From an uncultured Eubacteriales bacterium (GTDB lineage: Bacteria; Bacillota; Clostridia; Christensenellales; CAG-917), in NCBI GenBank assembly GCA_900322215.1, contig ONYW01000023.1:1-41570 (forward strand): a stretch of 41,570 nucleotides of DNA. Reading direction: 5' to 3'. Of this stretch, positions 17,564 to 25,203 are shown piece after piece. Position numbers and translations under genes: made by a program. The stretch's first letter is position 1; each line of letters starts with the position of its first letter. The notes below the pieces were generated by a model. It ran no database searches and had not been told where the DNA came from. It was given only the letters and a program-made list of their open reading frames with translations.

Positions 17564-17793
17564 AGAAGAAACAAAGTTTCCTGCTACGTTCGTGATAGTG
17601 GTCTATTCGAGCCACAACAATCATACGGGATTGCGGGTCCGATTTCACGGCAATGTCAGGCCTCATCATATCAGTGGAAGACAGATACCGTGCGGCAGCA
17701 TTTTACCCACCTGCTATACACAGCGGGTTCCCAAAAGGTCACTACACGGCGATGTGGGAATTGAAAAAGCACTCGGCATCGAGTGCTTTTTAC
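17564..17793 (+). ncRNA. ssrS: Probable 6S RNA
   Basis: A strong promoter and an intrinsic terminator bound about 230 bases without a credible ORF. Bases 17578-17600 (TTCCTGCTACGTTCGTGATAG...) pair, with interruptions, with 17740-17760 (CACTACACGGCGATGTGGGAA). This gives a long closing stem around an open central region and a further stem-loop, the overall shape of 6S RNA, which mimics an open promoter and sequesters sigma-A RNA polymerase. The call rests on size, boundaries and shape, not on a covariance search; another structured RNA remains possible. Confidence 0.6.
17765..17792 (+). terminator. Terminator of the 6S-like RNA
   Basis: AAAAGCACTCG (17765-17775) pairs perfectly with CGAGTGCTTTT (17780-17790) around gcat, ending in T. 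Confidence 0.85.
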
Positions 17794-17896
17794 ATTTTGT
17801 TTGCTTGATATAATATATAATTTGCAAAAACGTACGGCAATAAAAGCAAATTCTCAATGCTCACGTCGTTCAGCCTCGGAATAACAAAACTGTTTT

Positions 17897-18610
17897 TTAC
17901 TTAATCTTTTTCTTTCTTCCGCTTGCCATTCCCTTTGACGCTATCGCATAGTTTCGCGACACGTCTATGAGCGACATGACAAAGTCGTCGTCTACACTGT
18001 CGTCAAGCACTATGCTTGCCCAACTGTCCCTGTGCATGTGGTAGGCGGGATATATGCCAGTGATTTGCATGAGTTCGGAGTGCCTCGACTCGTCGATTTT
18101 GAGATTGAGGACGTCTATCTCTCGCTTATCGTCGTTTTTGAAAAGTTTCCCCGCGGGGATAGCCATGACAAGTCCATACCACTTTCTATTGACGGGATAG
18201 CGGAACACCCCTGCCGTCTCGAGTTTTTCAAATGGAAAATCCGGATCTTCGCCGTACTTTGCTTTGATGAGCGCAGTCAGCCTGTTTGCCTGATTCGATT
18301 TGAAAGTGACCTTAAAGAAGCACTTGTCCGCAATCTCTTGAAGTTTCTCCCTGTATGCCTCTTTCACGTCGGCGACAAATGCGCCCTCGTAGCCCTCGAC
18401 GTTGATGGCAAAATACTCCTCGTCAAGTGCCTTTTCTATCACCTTTGAGTCCACGCAACCGTCTTCGTGCACAGTCACCATGCCCTCAAATTCGCCACTT
18501 AAAAAATCAAATGTATACGTATAAACATCGTTTTCGTGCAAAAATCCAAACTTCAACAACTTTTCAAAGTTAGGTCTTTTCCTTGCAAAAACATCGTCTA
18601 CTATCTTCAT
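17897..18610 (-). CDS. YjbR/MmcQ-family protein
   Basis: The C-terminal half (about residues 130-220) of this 237-residue protein carries the YjbR signature: a basic edge in VNRKWYGLVMAIPAGKL, then VLNLKIDES and GIYPAYHMHRDSWASIVLDD. The N-terminal 120 residues form an extra alpha/beta domain (FEKLLKFGFLHENDVYTYTFDFLSGEF...) seen in some Clostridia homologues. The fold resembles a double-wing DNA-binding domain, but function is unproven. I take ATG 18610; an in-frame ATG at 18622 and a longer frame to 18667 are alternatives with no better ribosome site. It ends in a GRKKKIK basic tail. Confidence 0.82.
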   Translation of the reverse strand: MKIVDDVFARKRPNFEKLLKFGFLHENDVYTYTFDFLSGEFEGMVTVHEDGCVDSKVIEKALDEEYFAINVEGYEGAFVADVKEAYREKLQEIADKCFFKVTFKSNQANRLTALIKAKYGEDPDFPFEKLETAGVFRYPVNRKWYGLVMAIPAGKLFKNDDKREIDVLNLKIDESRHSELMQITGIYPAYHMHRDSWASIVLDDSVDDDFVMSLIDVSRNYAIASKGMASGRKKKIK

Positions 18611-18816
18611 TTCTCGCCCCATATATAATGCTGAATATATTGTATCACATATTATTTCGTTTGTCACCGCATGACATAGATGTCAAAATTTTTCTTGCAA
18701 TGAACAAGGAATTAGCCTGTTTTATAATAAAATTTTTGTCTTGCAACAAAAAATCACTTGCAAATGACAAAATTTTATGATATTATTCAAAAGCTAACGC
18801 AAATGGTATTCTATAT

Positions 18817-18891
18817 GCCCTCATGGTCAAGCGGTCAAGACGTCGCCCTCTCACGGCGGAATCTAGGGTTCGATTCCCTATGGGGGTACCA
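18817..18891 (+). tRNA. tRNA-Glu (CUC)
   Basis: Acceptor GCCCTCA/TGGGGGT (two wobble pairs), D arm with GGTCAAGCGGTCAAGAC, anticodon stem TCGCC/GGCGG with loop CTCTCAC giving anticodon CTC, T arm AGGGTTCGATTCCCT, discriminator A and encoded CCA. It reads GAG glutamate codons. Confidence 0.93.
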
Positions 18892-18900
18892 TTCATAGAC

Positions 18901-18934
18901 AACACCACTCTTTTTGAGTGGTGTTGTTTTGTTT
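18901..18934 (+). terminator. tRNA-Glu terminator
   Basis: AACACCACTC pairs perfectly with GAGTGGTGTT around TTTTT, followed by GTTTTGTTT. Confidence 0.85.
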
Positions 18935-19600
18935 CGTGGCGGGTGATAAGTGTTTGCAAGAAATCAGCCGACACGAAACAAATGACATAGCGCGCCAAAG
19001 GCGTGGGATGGCTGTGAATGGTACTCTTGCCCACCGCAGGGTACGGGAAGCGCCTCAACGGCGCATAGGGGTACACAAGCGCACCGCAGGGTACGGGGAG
19101 CACTTGCTTGCAAGTGCATTCCATATCTCAAAAGTGCCTTTATTATTGTTTTGGTTGCTCTCACTGACTTAGTTGTTTAACCCTAAATAAAGTTCTCCCA
19201 TCTCCTTCGTATGGTTCTTCCCACCGCGCCTATCTGTATACCCGCTCCGGGAAGCACCGTCGGTGCCCTCAATGGTATCGTTCCCTCATTGTGTCACGCC
19301 TCTTTGGGCGAAAAAGAACGGAGCTTCGCCGTCGAGGCGTACTGCATATCAGTCGGGACACGCTCACAGGGACTCCGCCTTGCGGAGTCAGCCGGCAAGA
19401 GCTACGCTGTGCCGTCTCACATTCCGTCTTCGAATGAGTGAGTTGTTTGACCTGCCGCGCTTTGAACAGGCTAACAAAAAAACTATTCTTCCTCAATTCC
19501 TCATTCCTAATTCCTCTTTCCACAAAAGAATACAAATTTTTTGTTTTGTGTATTGAATTTGGTTTTCTAATAAGTTATAATACAGGTGTAAATTATCGTG
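18935..19600. other. Non-coding spacer rich in short direct and inverted repeats
   Basis: The motif caccgcagggtacggg recurs within 19027-19100. Hairpins such as GACTCCGC/GCGGAGTC (near 19373-19391) are frequent. Pyrimidine-rich 'cctcaattcctcattcctaattcc' type sequence near 19490 matches the end of the MITE-like repeats in the dnaK operon. ORFs lack ribosome sites, and I support none of them. Confidence 0.45.
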
Positions 19601-19631
19601 CGCGGTATATACGCGCGCAGGGGGAAAAGTT

Positions 19632-22600
19632 ATGACAAATATAAGATCCAAACGATTTGTCGCAGTTTTTGCAACTATTCTTTGCGTCGTGCTTGTCGCG
19701 ACCTTTGCTCTTACTCTCACGGACGGCGTATCCGTTGCGGAGAGCGAAAGCCTTGTAGCGGACAGTTCGCTCGTCATAGGGCACGTGAGCGATATTCACT
19801 ACTTCCCGCTTGAATACTGCTATAGAAACGTAGACGCTCCCGACTATGAGGAGAGCGACTTTTTCTATTCTCTCACAGGCGATACGAAACTCGTTTTGGA
19901 GAGCGGAATGGCACTCAACAAGGCGATACACGAGATTATTGAGGACGCAAGAGCCGGCAAGGCACCGCACTACCTTATAGCCTCGGGCGACCTCTCCAAA
20001 AACGGCGAGAGAGTGTCTCTTATAGACCTTGCAAACGCACTCCGCTACCTGCAAAACAGGGTGCGTGCGGTGTCGGGATATGAGGATTTCCAAGTGTTCG
20101 CCACGACAGGCAACCACGACCTGTACAACCCGGACGGCGCGATATACTCGCAGGAAGACGGAAAATCGATGCTCACCGACGTCGTCTCCGCGATGCAATT
20201 CGCTTTGATATTTGCAGGCCTCGGATATCCGGACGCAAACCTTACCGGCGCGGATGGAGCCATCAAATTGACGGATTATGTAAAAGACGAAACCTATTGG
20301 TATTCCTCGTTCACGAGCGGTTATCAAGCGTCGACCAACAGCACGTCGGTTGAAATTCACTATTATTCAGACAAACTCGAAGAAATCGCACACACGGCGG
20401 ACGCAAGCGAGCGTCTTGCCAAATACTACACGCTCGGCGACGAAATCAACGTCCTTTCATTCTCTGCGGAAGTTTTGACGGAAGCAAACAAGGGTTACTC
20501 CTTCCTCGTCATCGATTCAAGCGACAGAACCGTTGAAGAAGTTGGAACGATTGTCGCGCTCGGCGAAAAAGAATACACGTCCGAAAGCTTCTCGGCAAGC
20601 AATTACGTCTATCTTGAAAATGCGGACGGTTCAATCAACACTTCAAGAAAACTCACCAAAGCCTCCGACAACGAAGAAATCAGCAATGCATTCGACACAA
20701 ACAAACACGTTTACAGAGCGACCTACTACGAACATATCACAGGCGGACGCGTGACAACTGACTGTCTCGACTGGATGCAGGCATACTCGGAGACGCAAAA
20801 GGGCGACAAGACCACGCTTGGCGAGGAGACTATCGTCACCGTATTCCATCAAAACGCCCTACCGCACTGGGAGCAAGAGGACGAAATCCTCAAAGACTTC
20901 ACCGTCTACAACTGGGAGTACACGGCAAAGCGTTTGCTCTCTATGGGTTCGAGATACGTTCTCACAGGTCACATGCACGCCTCCGACGTCATGAGTTATA
21001 CGGACGCGGAAGGCAGGACGCTCTATGACTATGAAACGGGCTCGATGATAAGTTATGCCTCCCCGCGCAGATATATAAACCTCGAGCGCAAGAGCGCGAA
21101 CGGCAAACTTGCCGAGATCGCGACGTCGAGAGTCTATACGCTCGACAACCTCAAGGAGATCGCGTCCAAGCACATAGCAAGCGACCCGCATTGGAATCAA
21201 GAGGCATACGATTCCGCCACGACGCTTGACGAAAAACTCGCGTCCAACCCCGACTTCGAGATGTACGTGAGAAGATACGATATGCTCTCAGTCGAGTCAT
21301 ACGACGATTATACGACGATAGACATCTACTCTCGCCTGCTCGACCGTGCGCTGAATCACTTTATCAGCGAGCGCATGATAGACAACCTCAAAGGAACTCT
21401 CAAAAATATGCTTGTCGGCGACGACTCGATCTTAGCGGACATAATAAAGGGTATCAACCTCAAACCGTTCGGACCTATCATCTACAACATTGCGGACTAC
21501 CTGCTTGACGAGATCATATACGGGCTCTACGACGGCGGTTATCCGTTTGACGGAAACACTTATGCAAACGCTATCGACTATGTCGGCGCGATCGTGCAAA
21601 AGTTTGTCTCCACAGGGTTCGGCGACGAGACGCTTGCCTCGGCAATAAACCCTGCCAACAAAGGAAAGATGACGATAAAAGACATCGTCACCTGCATATC
21701 CACGGCGCACGCGCAAGGCACGGAAGTAAAACTCTGCCTGACCGACGAAGAATTGCAAGCCGAATACGCCTATATCGACGCGCACTTTGAAGATACCGAC
21801 TGCACGGGCATGACGGACGCTGACAAATTGCAAGCGTTCAAACAGCCTGTCGACAGGACTTACAGAAAGCGTATGACGGCGGCGATCAAGGACTTGCACG
21901 AGTTCACAAAGAGCGGAAAACTCGTAGAACTTTTGTTGGACAGTTTGCTGAAACCGCTATATTATGATGACAATTCGTTACTTAAAACCCTGATTTTGCA
22001 CAAATTCGACTTTTCAAAGGCGGTGGATCTGCCAAAGCGCAGCAACCCGTCCGAAGTGTATTTGACGGAGAGCGAATATGAAAAATTCGAGGCGCTTTGC
22101 ACTCTCCTCAACACGCTCGCGCCGTCCATCATCAACCAAATGTTCGGCACTGCGATACCGACAGGTCAAGATTTCATTCAAGCGGACAACATCGTGCTTG
22201 ACACTCTCATCACGACTCTTATGCCCGCACTAAAGCAAATAGCGGCAAGCCTCATCGGATTCAACATCACGGGCGACACCTTCACCGAGGCGGTAGATAC
22301 CGCGCTTGACGGCTATTTGACCGAAAGTTTCTACGTCGGTCTCGGCGGTATTGCGGACGCTATCATCGTGGCGTACGCAACTGACGTCTACCCTGACGTC
22401 ACGGATATGACGGACATCTCCCTGCCGTTTGTCGCACAGCCTTTCAAAGACTTCAAATATGCGGGCGAGCAAGTGACCTACGTGTCATCAAAAGTCTCCG
22501 ACCTCTATTCGAGCGTACAGTCTTCCGTCAACCCTGCGACGCAGGCAAACGGCAGAGTTCCGTCGCACGTCACGAGCGCGTTTGACACAAACGAACCGAC

Positions 22601-24128
22601 TTCTTCCTACACTGTCAAATTCTACACAGCGGAAGATGTGTTTGCCACCTTCAAACTTCAAACGCCGGACGGCACGTGGCACAGCGTGGAAACGGAGCAA
22701 GAGTATATGCTCGGCGACGAGTGCGTGACGCATGCGGAATTCGGCGGCATCGAAGTCGAGATGACAACGCGCACGAAACCGCAATATATTCCTCTCATCG
22801 ACCTCGGACTCGCCTGCCTCACGCACGGCGAAGTGGACTATGAGGACGAGGACGGAAACGACGTGCCGTATATCTTCCCCGAGCGCGACGCCGCACCGAA
22901 GGCGAGCATAATCTATTGGAACGAAACGACGGTCAAAATCAAGGGGCTTTCGGCGGACACGACCTACCTCTACGACCTCGTAGGCAACTACAAAACAGCC
23001 GCAGGCACGACCCTCGACTTCTCCCTCAAAGAGTATTCAAAAGCCAACGAGGGCTTTACTCTCCGCACCGCAAAGGGCAAGGAACAAACTTCGTTCGAGT
23101 TTCTCGCTATCGCGGACATTCAAGGCATGATAAGCGGAATGTACACGGACAGTTTCAAGGCGGTTGAAGCACTCATGCGCGACGAGCGTACGAAGAATTT
23201 CGACTTTGTCATCAACGCGGGCGATATGGTGGACAACGGCAAAAACTTTGCTCAATGGGGCTATGCGCTCGACACCTACCAGCCGCTCTTTGCCAACTAC
23301 TCGCAGATCTTCTGCGCGGGCAACCACGAGGGCAACACATACGGCATGACAAACTTCTTCAACTACGCCACGCCGACCGACGAGGGCGGCAATTCGCTAA
23401 TCCACGACGTGCTCGGCGGTGTGTACTTCTCGTTCGACTATGCAAACGCGCACTTCGTCGTGCTCAACACGAACGACGCGGACACAAAAGGTCTTGGCGA
23501 AACGCAACTCGAATGGCTGAAAAATGACCTATCCTCCACCACACAAAAGTGGAAGTTCGTCCTCATGCACAAGAGCATTTTCAGCGGCGGTTCGCACTCG
23601 TATGACGGCGAAGTCGTGGCAATGCGCGAGCAACTCGTTCCGCTCTTTGCGGAGAACGGCGTAAACATCGTCTTTGGCGGTCACGACCACACCTACACGT
23701 CCACCCTCCTCATCGACAAGGACGGACATACGACGGACAAATCCGACCTCAAAGGCTTGCAATATACGGGAGACGGTGTGCTGTATATCACCCTCGGCAC
23801 GATGGGAACAAAATATTATGAATACGGCACGAACGACGCAGTCACCCCTCGCCTCGACGAGGACAAGAGCATTCTCCACACTCTCGACAGTCAAACGTTT
23901 GGCAAAGTCAAGGTGGACGGCGACAAGATAGAGTTTGCGTCCTACTACTACGACCGCACGACGGACAGCATAAAAGTCGTCGGCGAGTCCGCGCTTGTGG
24001 ACCACCCTGTTCTTGACCGCACGATAGCCATCACCCTCATCGTCGTCATCCCGACAGTCGTCGTTGTCGCAGGCGTTGCGATAGCGCTTGTGATTCTCAA
24101 AACGCGCGGCATCCTCGGCAAAAAATAA
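19632..24128 (+). CDS. Giant surface-anchored protein with two metallophosphoesterase domains
   Basis: The protein has 1498 residues. A signal peptide (residues 1-37) follows ATG 19632, itself behind AGGGGGA. Phosphoesterase domain 1 (about 50-480) has all metal motifs: DIH, SGDLSKNGE, GNHD near 158, FHQN and GHMH near 444. A long, mainly helical segment (about 490-960) resembles nothing I know. A purple-acid-phosphatase-like fibronectin fold (about 975-1150) precedes domain 2 (about 1155-1400) with IADIQ, NAGDMVDNG, CAGNHEG, MHKS and GGHDH. A C-terminal membrane helix (about 1465-1490) with a basic tail anchors it. Both sites look active, so phosphomonoester or phosphodiester hydrolysis outside the cell is expected; the substrate (nucleotides, teichoic or lipid phosphates) is unknown. 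Confidence 0.9.
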   Translation: MTNIRSKRFVAVFATILCVVLVATFALTLTDGVSVAESESLVADSSLVIGHVSDIHYFPLEYCYRNVDAPDYEESDFFYSLTGDTKLVLESGMALNKAIHEIIEDARAGKAPHYLIASGDLSKNGERVSLIDLANALRYLQNRVRAVSGYEDFQVFATTGNHDLYNPDGAIYSQEDGKSMLTDVVSAMQFALIFAGLGYPDANLTGADGAIKLTDYVKDETYWYSSFTSGYQASTNSTSVEIHYYSDKLEEIAHTADASERLAKYYTLGDEINVLSFSAEVLTEANKGYSFLVIDSSDRTVEEVGTIVALGEKEYTSESFSASNYVYLENADGSINTSRKLTKASDNEEISNAFDTNKHVYRATYYEHITGGRVTTDCLDWMQAYSETQKGDKTTLGEETIVTVFHQNALPHWEQEDEILKDFTVYNWEYTAKRLLSMGSRYVLTGHMHASDVMSYTDAEGRTLYDYETGSMISYASPRRYINLERKSANGKLAEIATSRVYTLDNLKEIASKHIASDPHWNQEAYDSATTLDEKLASNPDFEMYVRRYDMLSVESYDDYTTIDIYSRLLDRALNHFISERMIDNLKGTLKNMLVGDDSILADIIKGINLKPFGPIIYNIADYLLDEIIYGLYDGGYPFDGNTYANAIDYVGAIVQKFVSTGFGDETLASAINPANKGKMTIKDIVTCISTAHAQGTEVKLCLTDEELQAEYAYIDAHFEDTDCTGMTDADKLQAFKQPVDRTYRKRMTAAIKDLHEFTKSGKLVELLLDSLLKPLYYDDNSLLKTLILHKFDFSKAVDLPKRSNPSEVYLTESEYEKFEALCTLLNTLAPSIINQMFGTAIPTGQDFIQADNIVLDTLITTLMPALKQIAASLIGFNITGDTFTEAVDTALDGYLTESFYVGLGGIADAIIVAYATDVYPDVTDMTDISLPFVAQPFKDFKYAGEQVTYVSSKVSDLYSSVQSSVNPATQANGRVPSHVTSAFDTNEPTSSYTVKFYTAEDVFATFKLQTPDGTWHSVETEQEYMLGDECVTHAEFGGIEVEMTTRTKPQYIPLIDLGLACLTHGEVDYEDEDGNDVPYIFPERDAAPKASIIYWNETTVKIKGLSADTTYLYDLVGNYKTAAGTTLDFSLKEYSKANEGFTLRTAKGKEQTSFEFLAIADIQGMISGMYTDSFKAVEALMRDERTKNFDFVINAGDMVDNGKNFAQWGYALDTYQPLFANYSQIFCAGNHEGNTYGMTNFFNYATPTDEGGNSLIHDVLGGVYFSFDYANAHFVVLNTNDADTKGLGETQLEWLKNDLSSTTQKWKFVLMHKSIFSGGSHSYDGEVVAMREQLVPLFAENGVNIVFGGHDHTYTSTLLIDKDGHTTDKSDLKGLQYTGDGVLYITLGTMGTKYYEYGTNDAVTPRLDEDKSILHTLDSQTFGKVKVDGDKIEFASYYYDRTTDSIKVVGESALVDHPVLDRTIAITLIVVIPTVVVVAGVAIALVILKTRGILGKK

Positions 24129-24132
24129 GAAC

Positions 24133-24143
24133 ATTGCGATTTG
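24133..24143 (+). repeat. Candidate left attachment repeat of the island
   Basis: ATTGCGATTTG occurs here, five bases after the phosphoesterase stop codon, and again in direct orientation at 34780-34790 beyond the recombinase gene. It is the best flanking direct repeat I could find; 11 bases is suggestive only. Confidence 0.3.
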
Positions 24144-24163
24144 ACTCAAAGCACCCCGCTTGA

Positions 24164-24216
24164 GGTGTATTTCGTAGGGAATTAAAGAACAACAATTTTT
24201 TGATACGAAATACACC
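24164..24216. repeat. 13-base inverted repeat at island edge
   Basis: GGTGTATTTCGTA (24164-24176) and TACGAAATACACC (24204-24216) are perfect complements with a 27-base loop. It may be a terminator stem without a T tract or a protein-binding site at the island end. Confidence 0.5.
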
Positions 24217-24229
24217 AACGGGACGTCGT

Positions 24230-24260
24230 AAAAAAGACTTGATGTTTTCAAGTCTTTTTT
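24230..24260. terminator. Bidirectional terminator
   Basis: AAAAAAGACTTGA (24230-24242) pairs perfectly with TCAAGTCTTTTTT (24248-24260) around TGTTT. It has T runs on both strands and separates the phosphoesterase gene from the convergent defence operon. Confidence 0.85.
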
Positions 24261-24276
24261 AATACTCTCTTTTCAT

Positions 24277-25188
24277 CTATTTATTTTGTTTTAATTGATT
24301 TAATTCCTTAGACAATTTATCCAGCATTTCATTGGCATCTAGTATTGTTTTGATGACAATCATATTGGAAAGTGCGCAAAACAATTGAAGGCAATCTTTT
24401 TGACTAATTTCTCTTGTAAAAAGTCCGTGCATAATTCTATTTCTATTGATAATCTCGGGTTCGTTTGTTCTATCAAGAGAAACGCTGAAATAGTGATTTT
24501 TCGCTAAATCATTAAACTGTCTTACTATGTTAATGTAATATTCAATTCTAATGCTATACACTTGGTTTACATTCTTGATTTTTTCTTTTACAACATCAAG
24601 GTTATCTTTAATCCTATAAAAACTGTCTTCATTGAAGTTTGTAATGTATTGATGGTAGGACTCAATTATAGGAAAAAGAGAAACAACACAAGAATAATAG
24701 CATTGGTTCTTATAGTTTATAATCGCTTGCTTGAAGTATCTATCAATCCTTGAATTAGGTTCACCGATTGAAAAGTTAAACAGATCATCAAACATACGAT
24801 CGAAGTTCCTAATATACAATTCCTCGGTTGTAACATTCACGTTGCCGGAAGTCGTAATTCGACTATTAATAAACGCTTGCGGAAACATCCAACCTTGCCT
24901 TCTCATTTCTTCCTTTTGATAATCAGGAAAACTTGGCATTTCTGATACTAAAGCATCGTCAAAGTATTTCTTCAGTACAAGCCAATAATAAAAATGCACG
25001 TTACTCAAATAGTTTCTCTTGGCTGTTATGTATTCACATCGGAATTCATCTTGACTTTGATTATAGTCTCGTTCTATTTGGGCTAACACCTCTTTGTCCG
25101 CCGTAAGCTTTTTTTCTAGAGCTATTATATTTTCTACTTCACCTGCCACATATACAGGTTTCATTTTGTAAATAGTGATTTCTCTCAT
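24277..25188 (-). CDS. HEPN-motif protein, putative RNase partner of the defence operon
   Basis: This 303-residue, mostly helical protein starts with a charged coiled region (residues 15-60, VENIIALEKKLTADKEVLAQIERDY). Near residue 246 it has R-N-R-I-M-H-G, a perfect R-[N]-x3-H motif of the HEPN ribonuclease superfamily in the NRNxIxHG setting common at the C-terminus of abortive-infection proteins. No other domain is recognised. It is the last gene of a four-gene unit, 15 bases after the ATPase stop, with no clear SD site, so it may depend on translation of the gene before it. An RNase or toxin role is inferred from motif and position; it could also be a sensor domain without catalysis. Confidence 0.7.
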   Translation of the reverse strand: MREITIYKMKPVYVAGEVENIIALEKKLTADKEVLAQIERDYNQSQDEFRCEYITAKRNYLSNVHFYYWLVLKKYFDDALVSEMPSFPDYQKEEMRRQGWMFPQAFINSRITTSGNVNVTTEELYIRNFDRMFDDLFNFSIGEPNSRIDRYFKQAIINYKNQCYYSCVVSLFPIIESYHQYITNFNEDSFYRIKDNLDVVKEKIKNVNQVYSIRIEYYINIVRQFNDLAKNHYFSVSLDRTNEPEIINRNRIMHGLFTREISQKDCLQLFCALSNMIVIKTILDANEMLDKLSKELNQLKQNK

Positions 25189-25203
25189 GTTAATACTAAA
25201 AAA

